From contig AP024096.1 of assembly GCA_015099395.1 (NCBI GenBank), positions 1,426,001-1,490,000 on the forward strand: a DNA stretch of 64,000 nucleotides, written 5' to 3'. This DNA is from Ktedonobacteria bacterium brp13 (GTDB lineage: Bacteria > Chloroflexota > Ktedonobacteria > Ktedonobacterales > Ktedonobacteraceae). The position numbers and the translations under genes are program-made. Under the pieces are notes generated by a model. The model worked only from the letters and a program-made list of their open reading frames with translations. It was not told the DNA's origin and searched no databases. Of this stretch, positions 42,324-53,680 are shown piece by piece (the stretch's first letter is position 1; each line of letters opens with the position of its first letter).

Positions 42324-44939
42324 TCAGTGTGCGTGTGCTTTCTTGGATACCTGGGCTCTTATTGGTTTTATGACGAGATTGCCGTCCTTCGCATCGATCT
42401 TGACTGTATCGCCATCAACGATGCTGCCATCGAGAATATCATGGGCGATACGGTTCTCGACTTCCCGCTGAATGACACGCTTGAGTGAACGCGCTCCGAA
42501 TTGTGGGTCGTAGCCCATCTCTGCCAGCAGATCCAGTGCGGCATCAGTAATTTGCAGTGTAATATGGCGTTCCTCCAGACGGGGGCGTAGCCGATTGATC
42601 TGGATATTGACAATGTCTTTCATGCGTTCACGCGAGATTTGATGGAAGACAACGATCTCATCAATACGATTGATGAACTCCGGACGGAATCCCTCTTCTC
42701 GTAGCTTCTGGCGTACCAGACGCTGGACCTCCTCCTCATCTAAGCCATCCAAATCGCTCAGCCAACTCGTTCCTATATTGCTTGTCATAATGATGACGGT
42801 ATTTTTAAAGTCGATCGTGCGTCCTTGTCCATCTGTCAGACGACCGTCATCAAGGAGTTGCAGCAAGACGTTAAACACTTCCGGTGCGGCTTTTTCGATT
42901 TCATCGAAGAGCACAACGCTGTAGGGACGACGGCGCACCGCCTCCGTCAACTGACCTCCCTCCTCGTAGCCGACATAGCCGGGAGGTGCACCGATCAGGC
43001 GTGAGACACTATACTTCTCCATATACTCGGACATATCGATACGGATAATGGCGTGTTCGTCGTCAAAGAGAAAATCGGCGAGAGAGCGGGCCAGTTCTGT
43101 TTTTCCAACACCGGTTGGACCCAGGAAGAGGAAACTTGCCAGTGGACGATTGGGATCTTGCAACCCGGCACGAGCGCGCCGAATCGCATCGGAAACCGCC
43201 TGCAATGCTTGATCTTGTCCGACGACGCGTTGACGCAGGCGTTCTTCCATCTTGATCAGCTTCTTGATTTCGGCTTCCATAAGCTTCGAAACTGGAATAT
43301 GCGTCCATTTTGAAACGATTTCTGCGATATCCTCCGCATCAACCTCTTCTTTGAGCATGCGTCCGCCCTTAATGCTGGTGAGTTGCGCTTCCATCTCTTG
43401 CAGTTGTTGCTCTAGTTTTGGAATCTCGCCATGCCGTAGTTCGGCAGCCCTGCCAAAGTCGTATTCGCGTTCAGCTCTTTCTAGCTCGACTTGTGCCTGT
43501 TCGAGCTTTTTCGATAAGCGCTGTATCGTTTCGAGTGGTTCACGTTCGCGCTCTAGTGCCAGTTCCATGGTATGCAATTGTTCTTGCAGGTTGGTAAACT
43601 CTTCCTCTACTCTGGCTCGCCGTTCCTGGCTCGCAGGATCGGTCTCTTTTTTGAGCGCTTCAAGTTCGATCTGTAACTGCCTGATGCGCCGATCCAGGGC
43701 GTCAATCTCGCTTGGGGTACTATCCAACTCTACGCGTAGATGGCTGGCAGCTTCGTCTACTAGATCGATGGCCTTGTCAGGCAGAAAGCGATCGGTAATG
43801 TAGCGATTTGAGAGCACTGCTGCGGCTACCAGGGCGTTATCTGTAATACGTACCCCATGGTGAACTTCATAGCGTTGCTTGAGACCGCGTAAAATGCTGA
43901 TGGTGTCCTCTACCGAGGGCTGCTCGACTATGATTGGCTGGAAGCGGCGCTCTAAAGCAGCATCCTTCTCGATATGTTTCCGATATTCATCCAGGGTTGT
44001 CGCGCCGATACAATGCAGTTCGCCACGCGCCAGCATGGGCTTGAGCATATTAGAGGCATCCATCGCGCCTTCTGCTGCGCCCGCTCCGACCAGCGTATGC
44101 AATTCGTCAATAAAGAGAATGATGGTACCCTCAGAGCTCGTTACTTCTTTCAACACGGCCTTCAGGCGTTCCTCAAATTCGCCGCGATACTTGGCACCCG
44201 CTACCAGGGCACTCAAGTCAAGTGTAACGACCTGCCTGTCAACCAGGGACTTGGGCACGTCACCACGCACGATGCGCAAGGCCAGTCCTTCGACAATGGC
44301 GGTTTTTCCGACGCCTGGCTCTCCAATTAATACCGGGTTATTCTTGGTGCGCCGGCTCAAGACCTGGATAACACGCCGAATCTCTTCGTCGCGCCCGATG
44401 ACCGGATCGAGCTTGCCTTGTGCTGCTAGTTGTGTGAGGTTGCGACCATACTGCTCTAATGCCTGATATTTTTCTTCCGGGTGCTGGTCGGTAACACGCT
44501 GTGCGCCACGAATGGAGGTAAGAGCCTGTAGCACATTGTCGTGTGTAAGCCCTGCATCTCTCAATGCACGTGCTATGGCCCCATCTCTGACATTGAACAT
44601 GGCTAGCAGCAGGTGTTCCACGCTGAGATACTCATCGTGGAACGTGCTCATCTCACGCCAACCATCTTCCAGCACCTTACGCAGGCGTGGCGAAATGCCT
44701 GGTTCACTGCCACCGTAGACCTGAGGCATGCGCTCAAGCTCGTTGTTGATGATGCGCTGAGCTGCTGCAATATTGCCGCTGACCTTTGCAATCACCTGCT
44801 GTACGACACCGTCTTTCTGCGCGAGCAAAGCGGCGAGCAGATGCTCGACATCGACCTGGCTATGGCTGTGCTGTTTGGCTATCTCGGCTGCATCGCTCAC
44901 TGCCTCTCGCGCTTTCTCTGTAAAGTGTTCAATGTTCAT
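42324..44939 (-). CDS. clpB: ClpB disaggregase
   Basis: An 871-residue Hsp100 ATPase that, with DnaK, DnaJ and GrpE, pulls polypeptides out of aggregates. Domains in order: Clp N domain (1-150), AAA1 with Walker [10 protein letters not shown] near 206 and [12 protein letters not shown], the long coiled-coil middle domain (about 405-530) that marks ClpB rather than ClpC, and AAA2 with GPTGVGKTE near 605 and [10 protein letters not shown]. The pore loops [10 protein letters not shown] and GYVGYEEGG are present. It is the last gene of the dnaK operon, 36 bases after hspR. Confidence 0.97.
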   Translation of the reverse strand: MNIEHFTEKAREAVSDAAEIAKQHSHSQVDVEHLLAALLAQKDGVVQQVIAKVSGNIAAAQRIINNELERMPQVYGGSEPGISPRLRKVLEDGWREMSTFHDEYLSVEHLLLAMFNVRDGAIARALRDAGLTHDNVLQALTSIRGAQRVTDQHPEEKYQALEQYGRNLTQLAAQGKLDPVIGRDEEIRRVIQVLSRRTKNNPVLIGEPGVGKTAIVEGLALRIVRGDVPKSLVDRQVVTLDLSALVAGAKYRGEFEERLKAVLKEVTSSEGTIILFIDELHTLVGAGAAEGAMDASNMLKPMLARGELHCIGATTLDEYRKHIEKDAALERRFQPIIVEQPSVEDTISILRGLKQRYEVHHGVRITDNALVAAAVLSNRYITDRFLPDKAIDLVDEAASHLRVELDSTPSEIDALDRRIRQLQIELEALKKETDPASQERRARVEEEFTNLQEQLHTMELALEREREPLETIQRLSKKLEQAQVELERAEREYDFGRAAELRHGEIPKLEQQLQEMEAQLTSIKGGRMLKEEVDAEDIAEIVSKWTHIPVSKLMEAEIKKLIKMEERLRQRVVGQDQALQAVSDAIRRARAGLQDPNRPLASFLFLGPTGVGKTELARSLADFLFDDEHAIIRIDMSEYMEKYSVSRLIGAPPGYVGYEEGGQLTEAVRRRPYSVVLFDEIEKAAPEVFNVLLQLLDDGRLTDGQGRTIDFKNTVIIMTSNIGTSWLSDLDGLDEEEVQRLVRQKLREEGFRPEFINRIDEIVVFHQISRERMKDIVNIQINRLRPRLEERHITLQITDAALDLLAEMGYDPQFGARSLKRVIQREVENRIAHDILDGSIVDGDTVKIDAKDGNLVIKPIRAQVSKKAHAH

Positions 44940-44975
44940 TGTTCTTTCTCTTCTGTTTCTATCGTTAGAACGCTA

Positions 44976-45305
44976 TTATTGTTTTGTTTGTGTGTTTAGT
45001 CTCTCTCTTTCCAACTCCTGGTGTACGTCCTGTAAACGCTTGAGCAAACGCAAGATGACTTCGACTCCTGCCAGGTTGATGCCTAGATCATGTTGCAAGC
45101 GGCGAATTCGTCGCAATTGTATAATCTCTTCTTCGCTATAACGTAATTCCTCGCTGATCCCTTGCCCTTCAACCAGGCTCAATGTACGCAGATGACGAAT
45201 CGTGCCGATACTGAGATGGCATGTCTCTGCGGCCTCCTGCTCGCTATACCACAAAGGGGAATGGCGCTGCTGTAGTACAATGTGTGTCACATTCTGCTCA
45301 TTCAT
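44976..45305 (-). CDS. hspR: HspR-like MerR-family heat-shock repressor
   Basis: A 109-residue regulator. The MerR helix-turn-helix begins [20 protein letters not shown] (about residues 19-38) and continues with the wing [18 protein letters not shown], then a coiled-coil helix [18 protein letters not shown]. The frame is open to 45371, but ATG 45305 has AAAGGAG 5 bases upstream and overlaps the end of the DnaJ gene by 8 bases. Position between the DnaJ homologue and clpB is that of HspR, which uses DnaK as co-repressor. The actinobacterial HAIR operator was not found; the inverted repeat at 49284-49309 is a candidate site instead. Confidence 0.85.
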   Translation of the reverse strand: MNEQNVTHIVLQQRHSPLWYSEQEAAETCHLSIGTIRHLRTLSLVEGQGISEELRYSEEEIIQLRRIRRLQHDLGINLAGVEVILRLLKRLQDVHQELERERLNTQTKQ

Positions 45306-46332
45306 GCCTGCTCCTTTCTTTTTCCTTTGTCGTTTGGTCCGTATAGCCAAGTGAATGGGCAAAATCTTCAAAGAGGCGACGTTGTTCAGCAGTTAAGTGT
45401 GTTGGAAGTACTATACTTACTTCAGCATAAAGATCACCACGTTTATCAGGCTGCCCCAGTGTAGGCATACCCTGCCCTCGTAGTCGAAATGTCTTACCAT
45501 TCGTGGTTTCAGTTGGAATGCGCAACAATAGCCGACGTCCATCAGGAGTTGGTACATGTACTTCTCCTCCGAGCATGGCCGTTGCCAGGGGAACCTCTAC
45601 ACGCGTGCGTAGCGTTGTCTTTTCCCGTGTGAAGCGAGGATCTGGTAACATATGCACACGCAGATAAAGATCTCCTCGTCCTGATGTCCCTCGATCTGCA
45701 ATGCGTATACGGGAACCTTCATCCACACCGGCAGGTATCTTCACTTCCAGACGACGAGTACTGCCGTCGGGTTCAGTTATTTCGAAAACGCGTGTTACTC
45801 CCTGATAGGCTTCAGCGAGGGTGACCTCTACTTCAGCCTCTGCCGTCGGTCTTGTTGGAGCTTCAGCATGTGTAGCGCGATGGGCGCGCCCTGTGGGCTG
45901 AGTATGTCCCCTTGCTGCACCTGAAACGCCCGAACCGAAGAATGTTTCGAAGAAGTCAGAGAACGGTGATGATCCTCCAAAGAGGTCATTCATGTCTTCT
46001 TCGCTCATGGTATGATACTGGGTGCGCCTCCCACTCCCATCGCCTCTAGTGCCTCTCCCGCCTCCTCCAGGTACTCCCGCGGACCCAGGCCATTGTCCAT
46101 ACTGCTGGTAATAGCTACCTAGCTCGTCATATTGTTTGCGCTTCTCCTGATCGGACAGCACTTCATTTGCCTCATTGATCTCCTTGAACTTTTCCTCGGC
46201 TGCCTTATCCCCCGGATTAACATCTGGGTGAAATTTACGTGCCAATTTGCGGTACGCTGTTTGAATTTCCTTCTGGCTTGCGTTCTTGTTCACACCCAGA
46301 ATCTTGTAATAGTCCTTGTAGTCAACAGCCAT
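45298..46332 (-). CDS. cbpA: DnaJ-family co-chaperone without zinc fingers (CbpA type)
   Basis: A 344-residue class B J-protein. The J domain (residues 1-72) has the HPD motif in [10 protein letters not shown], followed by a Gly-rich linker ([14 protein letters not shown]) and a [16 protein letters not shown] segment. Then come the two C-terminal beta domains, with [17 protein letters not shown] and [16 protein letters not shown]. The CxxCxGxG zinc repeats of classical DnaJ are missing, so it is the CbpA/DnaJ2 type. It stimulates the DnaK encoded just upstream. The stop overlaps the hspR start. Confidence 0.94.
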   Translation of the reverse strand: MAVDYKDYYKILGVNKNASQKEIQTAYRKLARKFHPDVNPGDKAAEEKFKEINEANEVLSDQEKRKQYDELGSYYQQYGQWPGSAGVPGGGGRGTRGDGSGRRTQYHTMSEEDMNDLFGGSSPFSDFFETFFGSGVSGAARGHTQPTGRAHRATHAEAPTRPTAEAEVEVTLAEAYQGVTRVFEITEPDGSTRRLEVKIPAGVDEGSRIRIADRGTSGRGDLYLRVHMLPDPRFTREKTTLRTRVEVPLATAMLGGEVHVPTPDGRRLLLRIPTETTNGKTFRLRGQGMPTLGQPDKRGDLYAEVSIVLPTHLTAEQRRLFEDFAHSLGYTDQTTKEKERSRHE

Positions 46333-46422
46333 GAGTCCAATCTCCCTGAAAGAGGCATTTCAAAGATAGCTGGAAGAGCCCTGTGCTAAAGAACTCCTCC
46401 AGGATGAACGTCGGGAGCTATG

Positions 46423-48315
46423 CTAGACTTCGCGGTACTCTCCTTCGATGGTTCCCGCATCATCACCAGATGTTCCGGTTCCCGCAGATGCTTCTGTACC
46501 CGAGGCCGTTCCAGGTTGACTATAGATCTCCTGACCAATACGCTGCATTGAGCTCTCCAGGTCATCAGCAGTCGTGCGAATGCGCGTGACATCGTTGCTT
46601 GCAAGTGCATCACGAACAGCTTTGACTTTCTGCTCTATCTCACTGCGCAAGCCTGCTGAAAGCTTTTCACCGACGTCTTTCTGCATCCGCTCAGCCTGAT
46701 AGGCCACACTATCGGCGCGGTTGCGCGTCTCAATCTCTTCCTTACGTTGACGATCCTCCTGAGCGTGTATTTCGGCTTCGCGCATCATGCGACCAACCTC
46801 TTCTTTGGAGAGACCACTGGATGCGGTAATCGTGATTTTTTGTTCGCGTCCGGTCGCCTTATCACGGGCTGTAACATTCAAAATGCCATTGGCATCAATG
46901 TCGAAGATCACCTCGATCTGTGGTACTCCACGCGGCGCTGGTGCAATACCTTCCAGACGGAAGCGACCCAGGCTCTTGTTGTCGCGTGCCAGTTCCCTCT
47001 CACCTTGTAGCACATGGATCTCCACGGCTGACTGGTTATCTTCCGCTGTGCTGAAGGTCTCGCTCTTTCGTGTTGGAATGGTCGTATTACGCTCGATCAA
47101 TCTGGTCATCACCCCGCCCATTGTCTCAACGCCCAATGAGAGTGGTGTGACATCGAGCAGGAGCACATCCTTCATCTCACCCTTAAGCACGCCTGCCTGG
47201 ATGGCCGCGCCGATGGCTACTACCTCGTCAGGATTCACTGACTTGTTGGGCTCCTTGCCGAAAATCTTGCGTACCATCTCAATCACTGCAGGCGTGCGAG
47301 TCTGTCCACCCACCAGGACGACTTCATCAATATCACTCGCCTTGACACCAGCATCCTCCAGTGCCTTCATAACCGGGCCGCGTGTGCGCTCAATGAGATC
47401 GCCAACCAGTTGCTCTAGTTTCGGCCGTGTCAAAGTCATGACCATGTGTTTAGGCCCGCTGGCGTCGGCTGTGATGAAAGGCAGGTTGATCTCTGTTTGC
47501 TGTGACGAGGACAATTCTACCTTGGCTCGTTCTGCCGCTTCTTTTAGGCGTTGGAGTGCCATGCGATCCTTACTTAAATCAATCCCCTGTTCTTTGCGGA
47601 ACTCATCTATTATCCATTGAATGACGCGCTGGTCGAAGTCATCACCACCTAAATGTGTATCGCCATTGGTGGCTTTTACTTCGAAGATGCCCTCACCTAA
47701 CTGTAAGATGGAGATATCGAAGGTTCCACCACCGAGGTCATAGACGGCGATGACCTGATCGTGCTTCTTATCCAGTCCATAAGCCAGTGAGGCAGCCGTT
47801 GGTTCATTGATAATGCGCAAGACCTCAAGTCCGGCAATTGTGCCTGCGTCTTTGGTTGCCTGGCGCTGCGCATCGTTGAAGTAGGCAGGCACCGTAATCA
47901 CAGCCTGGTTAATAGACTCGCCCAGTTTGGCTTCTGCATCGACTCTTAACTTTTGCAGAATCATTGCGGAGATCTCTGGTGGGCTGTATTCGCGTCCACC
48001 CATCACGACACGAACATCTCCATTGGCGGCAGATGTGATCTTATAGGGAACATTCTGTGCCGTGCGTTGGACTTCGGGATCGTTGTATTTACGCCCCATG
48101 AGACGCTTAATCGAAAAAACGGTATTTTCAGGGTTCGTTACTGCCTGTCGTTTCGCCACCTGTCCTACCAGTCGTTGATTGCCACTGGTGACTGCCACGA
48201 CAGAAGGAGTAGTCCGCGACCCCTCGCTGTTCTCCAGGACGGTTGGCTCACCAGCTTCGATGACTGCCATTGCAGAGTTGGTTGTTCCCAGATCAATGCC
48301 AATGACTTTTGCCAT
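46423..48315 (-). CDS. dnaK: DnaK (Hsp70) chaperone
   Basis: A 630-residue Hsp70. [16 protein letters not shown] opens the ATPase domain; [15 protein letters not shown] near 185 and [12 protein letters not shown] near 325 are the other phosphate and adenosine loops; [17 protein letters not shown] near 380 begins the substrate-binding domain. The helical lid and a disordered end with [16 protein letters not shown] follow. An upstream extension of 64 codons is open but lacks homology; ATG 48315 is the proper start. It lies between grpE and the DnaJ homologue. The nucleotide-exchange partner GrpE is encoded 46 bases upstream. Confidence 0.97.
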   Translation of the reverse strand: MAKVIGIDLGTTNSAMAVIEAGEPTVLENSEGSRTTPSVVAVTSGNQRLVGQVAKRQAVTNPENTVFSIKRLMGRKYNDPEVQRTAQNVPYKITSAANGDVRVVMGGREYSPPEISAMILQKLRVDAEAKLGESINQAVITVPAYFNDAQRQATKDAGTIAGLEVLRIINEPTAASLAYGLDKKHDQVIAVYDLGGGTFDISILQLGEGIFEVKATNGDTHLGGDDFDQRVIQWIIDEFRKEQGIDLSKDRMALQRLKEAAERAKVELSSSQQTEINLPFITADASGPKHMVMTLTRPKLEQLVGDLIERTRGPVMKALEDAGVKASDIDEVVLVGGQTRTPAVIEMVRKIFGKEPNKSVNPDEVVAIGAAIQAGVLKGEMKDVLLLDVTPLSLGVETMGGVMTRLIERNTTIPTRKSETFSTAEDNQSAVEIHVLQGERELARDNKSLGRFRLEGIAPAPRGVPQIEVIFDIDANGILNVTARDKATGREQKITITASSGLSKEEVGRMMREAEIHAQEDRQRKEEIETRNRADSVAYQAERMQKDVGEKLSAGLRSEIEQKVKAVRDALASNDVTRIRTTADDLESSMQRIGQEIYSQPGTASGTEASAGTGTSGDDAGTIEGEYREV

Positions 48316-48361
48316 TGCTTCTTCCTTCCTTTCTGAAAATCTTGTAGCGACTACTTCTTGT

Positions 48362-49039
48362 TCAGAATTCAGCATCTTCTTGCCGTGCAGCCACTCCACT
48401 TGTAGGAGATGGGCTACTTGCGACACTGACTTGAGCCGGGCGAATGACACGGTCTCCCAAAATGTACCCTGGCCGGGCAATATGCAGGATCGTTCCTTCT
48501 GGCACATCTGTTCGCTCCTCAGTCATGATCGCTTCATGCTTGTGCGGATCGAACGGTTCTCCAGATGCACCAAACTGGTGTATGCCCAGCTGGTCAAGCT
48601 GTGCCTTGAGTCTACGTGCCACCAGAAGCAGACCTTGCACCCAGGGATGGGTAAGCATTTCAGGAGGGGCTGCGGCTAATGCACGTTCAAGGTCATCGAG
48701 TACCGGTAATAGTTTGGAGAGCAAAGCATTCTGGGCAACGATGCGGCTCTCGGCTTGCTCCTGGCTTATACGACGTCGGTAGTTCACGAAGTCTGCTTGT
48801 GTTCGCTGCAACTGGTCCAGGTACATTTTTGCCTGCTGCTCAGCAGTCGGTTGTTGCTCTACCTGAGCAGATTCAGGAGTAGGTTGCTGTTTCCCTGCTG
48901 GTTCCTGCTGCTCAGCGCTATACTGATCCTGCTCTAGCTCTAACTCTGGCTTCTGTTCCTGCTCTAGCTCTAGTTTCTGTTCCTGTGCCGGTGTATCACG
49001 ATGCACAGTGTCTTTCTTCTTCTTGTTTTTCTTTTCCAT
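48362..49039 (-). CDS. grpE: GrpE nucleotide-exchange factor
   Basis: A 225-residue GrpE. The first 70 residues are charged and disordered with a repeated [15 protein letters not shown] pattern. The long dimer helix follows ([20 protein letters not shown]), then the beta domain with [13 protein letters not shown] and [16 protein letters not shown], both family marks. It is the first gene of the heat-shock operon and has the promoter at 49297-49326. The acidic N-terminal extension is longer than in many bacteria. Confidence 0.95.
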   Translation of the reverse strand: MEKKNKKKKDTVHRDTPAQEQKLELEQEQKPELELEQDQYSAEQQEPAGKQQPTPESAQVEQQPTAEQQAKMYLDQLQRTQADFVNYRRRISQEQAESRIVAQNALLSKLLPVLDDLERALAAAPPEMLTHPWVQGLLLVARRLKAQLDQLGIHQFGASGEPFDPHKHEAIMTEERTDVPEGTILHIARPGYILGDRVIRPAQVSVASSPSPTSGVAARQEDAEF

Positions 49040-49102
49040 TGTTGTTAGCTTCTGATAACAACACGCTATGAAAAGGTGTTATGACTATCTATTGCATTTG
49101 TT

Positions 49103-49140
49103 GTGCTGAAAAAGTAGATTAACATCTACTTTTTTAGCAC
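49103..49140. repeat. 17-base inverted repeat in the grpE leader
   Basis: Arms 49103-49119 and 49124-49140 match with one mismatch around a 4-base loop; each outer end is GTGCT/AGCAC. It lies about 64 bases upstream of the grpE ATG and within the transcribed leader, so it could be a leader hairpin, thermosensor or protein site. Confidence 0.7.
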
Positions 49141-49283
49141 ATGCGCAACAACGTTAAAGCGACAATGAGACTCAATGGTATTCGAGGGATGAAACGCATG
49201 AACAAGTGATCTTCCTGGAGAAGAGGCGGGATAAGAGATTCTACTGTAAAGGAAATTGCAATTTTGTACGAATGGTTTTTATC

Positions 49284-49326
49284 ATCAACGTAAAAAAGTA
49301 TACGTTGATTGCACGATTATTGTCAA
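49284..49326 (-). promoter_or_regulatory. Heat-shock operon promoter with overlapping operator
   Basis: On the minus strand TTGACA (49326-49321) and TATACT (49302-49297) are spaced by 18 bases. The perfect inverted repeat ATCAACGTA (49284-49292) and TACGTTGAT (49301-49309), 8-base spacer, covers the -10 box. This is the position of a repressor site. HspR, encoded in the operon, is the obvious candidate, although the sequence is unlike the known HAIR site. Confidence 0.7.
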
Positions 49327-49686
49327 GTATTTATATTTATCTCATCTATTTTTAATAGAAAAATAGATTTTCAATATATATGCTGCGCTAGCATAGCGAT
49401 CTTCGATACGTTTTTTTAATGTATAAAGATACAAGAAGGCATGCGTAATTTGTAGAAATTCATCGTATTTTCTGTCTCTAAAATGAAGTAAAAGAATTGT
49501 GATGTAAGGCACAGGCACATTGTATAGTTCTTCACAATATGTATTTTTGCATCCTGAGGGCGCGATTATTGGAGGACCTTATGCGTAATCATAAGTAGAG
49601 AGGCAGGGCTTCACCACTCTTATTGTAAATAGTGCTTGCTCATATGCTTCCTTTTAAAGAGACAAATGTAGAAAGAAGAAGAGAAT
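49327..49686. other. AT-rich gap upstream of the YCF48-like lipoprotein
   Basis: No gene of normal size. GGAGG at 49571-49575 precedes a five-codon frame ATG CGT AAT CAT AAG TAG (49581-49598), which may be a leader or the relic of a gene start. The rest is AT-rich and probably holds the lipoprotein promoter. Confidence 0.45.
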
Positions 49687-50943
49687 ATGAATATATATAG
49701 AAAAATATCGATGCGACGATGGTTTATGCATAGGCAGCCAATGCGTGTTGTATGGACTCCTTGCCTGTTCGTCCTTGCTCTGGCTTTTCTGCTGGCAGCC
49801 TGTGGCAATGCAGGCTCAGGCTCTACTGTAACGGGACAGGGAACTGCCTCGACACAGACCACGCAGACCAGTACGAGCACGTCATCGACCCTTGCCACAT
49901 CATCGCAGACCACCAGTACAAGCACGTCAGCATCGAAACCTACAGTGCCTCTGCGGGCCATTCGCATGCTCGATACAAATAACGGTTGGGCGTTGACTGC
50001 CAGCTCTATTCTAAAAACTGCCGATGGCGGAGTCCATTGGAAAGATGTTACCCCTGCCAACGCCGGACTTAATTCGTTCGCGACGGGTGACTTCTTCAAT
50101 GGTCAGTATGCCTGGATTGCGGTTCCGCCTGCTCAGCAAGAAGAAGGCCCGGGCATTAGCGTTCTGCGTACTACCGATGGTGGTGTGAGCTGGCAGCGTG
50201 CGCAAATTAATGATCCGCTTGTTTCGATTGTAGATATCCCGCACTTTATAAATGCACAACAGGGATGGATTGAGGCTTCCAGTACACCTGGTGCCGGTCA
50301 TGCTGGTTCTGACATCTGGCATTCTACGGATGGTGGTCAGACATGGAGTAAGATCTCTACCAATGCAAGCTCTAGCGGCCTGACATTGGGCTATGTTACA
50401 GGCATCTCTTTTAAAGATGCACAGACTGGTATTGCTACCGGTAATCTCGGTGCTGGTGGGGACAACTCTGTGCCATCTGTAGCACTCACACATGATGGTG
50501 GGAAGACATGGCAAACCATATCACTTCCACATCTGCTGGGCGGCTATACAGGGATCTCAAACAACTCGATCCCTCCTGTCTTCTTTGGTAATGTCGTGTT
50601 CTTGCCCGTGAATGTAGCGACACAGAATAGCAATCTGCTAGTCTTGTATCGTTCAAATGATAACGGTCTGCACTGGTTCCAGACATCCGATGCACACGTC
50701 ACGGCGACCAATACGTATGTGCTTGATACTACTCATGCCTGGGCGACTGATACCCAGAGTGGTAAACTCTACAGCACGGCAGATGGTGGAAACAACTGGT
50801 CTCCTACGTCTACTAGCGCATATAATCTAAAAGCATTGAGCTTCACCGATGTTAATACCGGTTGGGGCGTTACCAGTAATACACTTTTGCATACGACTGA
50901 TGGTGGAAAAACCTGGCAGCAGATCCAGTACACTATTCAATAG
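49687..50943 (+). CDS. YCF48/BNR-repeat lipoprotein
   Basis: A 418-residue exported lipoprotein. A signal peptide with a basic start and hydrophobic core ends in the lipobox LLAACG near residue 38. A Ser/Thr-rich linker of about 45 residues follows, then a seven-bladed-propeller-like domain of repeated units with the pattern TxDGGxxW: TADGGVHWKDV, TTDGGVSWQRA, STDGGQTWSKI, THDGGKTWQTI, TADGGNNWSPT and TTDGGKTWQQI. This is the photosystem-II-assembly-factor-like (YCF48) repeat. In non-phototrophs these proteins are surface or scaffold lipoproteins of unknown role. A terminator-like hairpin follows. Confidence 0.9.
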   Translation: MNIYRKISMRRWFMHRQPMRVVWTPCLFVLALAFLLAACGNAGSGSTVTGQGTASTQTTQTSTSTSSTLATSSQTTSTSTSASKPTVPLRAIRMLDTNNGWALTASSILKTADGGVHWKDVTPANAGLNSFATGDFFNGQYAWIAVPPAQQEEGPGISVLRTTDGGVSWQRAQINDPLVSIVDIPHFINAQQGWIEASSTPGAGHAGSDIWHSTDGGQTWSKISTNASSSGLTLGYVTGISFKDAQTGIATGNLGAGGDNSVPSVALTHDGGKTWQTISLPHLLGGYTGISNNSIPPVFFGNVVFLPVNVATQNSNLLVLYRSNDNGLHWFQTSDAHVTATNTYVLDTTHAWATDTQSGKLYSTADGGNNWSPTSTSAYNLKALSFTDVNTGWGVTSNTLLHTTDGGKTWQQIQYTIQ

Positions 50944-50951
50944 GGTTCACC

Positions 50952-51004
50952 ATACAGGGTCAGGTTATGTCGGCTTGAACGATCAGCATAGCCTGGCCCT
51001 GTAT
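50952..51004 (+). terminator. Terminator after the YCF48-like gene
   Basis: Arms 50952-50969 and 50987-51004 pair over 18 bases with two G-T pairs (ATACAGGG/CCCTGTAT at the outer end). It starts 9 bases after the stop. Confidence 0.6.
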
Positions 51005-51142
51005 ACCAACCTTCTGTAAGGAAAACTGACAGCATTCATCAGTGAAAGTGAAGCGTACCTCCGAGATCATTCGTTTCTACTACAGAGTGACCAATCATTT
51101 CGTCGATAGTGGGATGTTCTCGATCCATGTGAGGTTTTGTTC

Positions 51143-52477
51143 ATGCAGGAACATCATTCACCTCTCTACTCGCACGAGGATGGGGCTACAGATCACCTTA
51201 ATAAGCACCAACCTGAAAACGAACAAAAACCGCTTGCTAACCAATATGAGTGGGCAACTGCTCTGATTGGCTGGGTTCTCCAGGGCGGCGTTTTGCTCAG
51301 TGCTATCATCATTCTAGTCGGTGTTATCCTCCTGCCTACGCAGCCAGGAGGGCTTTCTGTGCAGCGGTTACTGACCTTTCCTTTTACCGGACCGCAACTG
51401 ATAAGCGAGTTAGCACAATTTCACCCCCAAAGCATTATTACCCTTGGGTTGCTTTGCCTTATTGCAACGCCCGTTCTGCGCGTTGCTGTATCTATTGTGA
51501 CCTTCGTAGTGGAACGTGACCGCAAATATATCATCATAACGTGTATTGTGCTGGCAATCTTGCTCTTTAGTATCTTTGGTGTCGGTACCTGGAGCTCTGG
51601 ACAACACGCGAACCTTGCGCGTGGCATCCATTTTGACGCACTTATTCCGGTGCTGATCTTCCTGGCTTCGATCGTAGCTGGTCTGCTCGGCTCGTTAGTT
51701 GGTCTTGGTGGTGGCGTCTTGATCGTTCCACTGTTAACGATCGTTTTTAAATTTCCCATTGCGTTTGCGATTGGTGCGAGTATTATTTCAGTAATTGCTA
51801 CCTCTAGTGGAGCTGCCGCAGCTTACGTGCGCGATCACCTGACGAATATTCGGATTGGTATGTTTCTAGAGATCGCTACGACAATTGGGGCAATCAGCGG
51901 AGCGTTTCTGGCGGGTCTGCTGGCACCAAATCTGCTGGATATCATCTTCGGCGTTATTCTCCTGATCTCTGCAGCACCGCTGGTCTTCAAAATTGGCGAA
52001 GAGATACCTGTGGGCGTGAAAAACGATCGTTTGGCCAACTGGTTGCATCTCTCTGGTTCCTACCCTGACCATAAACTGGGCAGAGATATAGCCTATCAGG
52101 TAACGCGGACCCCCTGGGGGTTAGCTATGATGTATGTTGCTGGTTTGATTTCTGGTTTACTTGGCATTGGCAGTGGAACGTTTAAAGTAATTGCCCTGGA
52201 CTCTCTTATGCGGCTCCCCATTAAGGTCAGCACGACAACCTCTAATTTCATGATTGGCGTGACGGCAGCGGCGAGCGCAGGTATTTATTTCTCACGTGGC
52301 GATATCCCTCCTCTGGTGGCGGCTCCAGTTGCCATCGGTATTCTCATTGGAGCATTGATTGGAGCGCGTTTGCTGGCAAACATCAGCAACAAACTGTTGC
52401 GTATTCTTTTCTTACTCGTATTAATTGTCAGTGCTCTGGAGATGATTCTACACGGTGTGGGATTGGGTGCCTTCTAA
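51143..52477 (+). CDS. DUF1634-TauE/SafE fusion membrane transporter
   Basis: A 444-residue protein with two parts. Residues about 35-155 form a DUF1634-like domain with three helices (IGWVLQGGVLLSAIIILVG, IITLGLLCLIATPVLRVAVS, YIIITCIVLAILLFSIFGVG). Residues 170-440 are a full TauE/SafE permease with both half-repeats: LLGSLVGLGGGVLIVPLL and LISGLLGIGSGTFKVIAL. TauE/SafE proteins export sulfite, sulfoacetate and other organic anions. The two domains are commonly separate adjacent genes, so the fusion supports a joint complex. ATG 51143 with GTGAGG 8 bases upstream is preferred to TTG 51137. Confidence 0.88.
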   Translation: MQEHHSPLYSHEDGATDHLNKHQPENEQKPLANQYEWATALIGWVLQGGVLLSAIIILVGVILLPTQPGGLSVQRLLTFPFTGPQLISELAQFHPQSIITLGLLCLIATPVLRVAVSIVTFVVERDRKYIIITCIVLAILLFSIFGVGTWSSGQHANLARGIHFDALIPVLIFLASIVAGLLGSLVGLGGGVLIVPLLTIVFKFPIAFAIGASIISVIATSSGAAAAYVRDHLTNIRIGMFLEIATTIGAISGAFLAGLLAPNLLDIIFGVILLISAAPLVFKIGEEIPVGVKNDRLANWLHLSGSYPDHKLGRDIAYQVTRTPWGLAMMYVAGLISGLLGIGSGTFKVIALDSLMRLPIKVSTTTSNFMIGVTAAASAGIYFSRGDIPPLVAAPVAIGILIGALIGARLLANISNKLLRILFLLVLIVSALEMILHGVGLGAF

Positions 52478-52611
52478 CCGGGCCAGAAAACGTGTCAGAA
52501 CAACACTATCATCCGAGTTACCGCAATAACCCCCTTGACTTAGAGCGCGCTCAAAGTTGTAGACTGTAAGGTGGGGACAAGGGTGGTGTGGTCTGATGCA
52601 TCATAGGATAA

Positions 52612-53637
<1,026 letters not shown>

Positions 53638-53680
53638 TCGAGAGTTTATTACACGAGAAATGAGAGAAATAAAGGAACAT

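Noticed and set aside
43252..44466. Open frames of 183 and 195 codons antisense to clpB
   Set aside because: Serine-rich shadows of the clpB frame without start signals.
46787..47620. Long open frame (277 codons) antisense to dnaK
   Set aside because: It mirrors the codon usage of dnaK, has no family features and lies entirely within the real gene.
49040..49686. Search for HAIR or CIRCE heat-shock operators upstream of grpE
   Set aside because: Neither CTTGAGT-N7-ACTCAAG nor TTAGCACTC-N9-GAGTGCTAA is present; the hairpin at 49103 has the half-sites in the wrong orientation.
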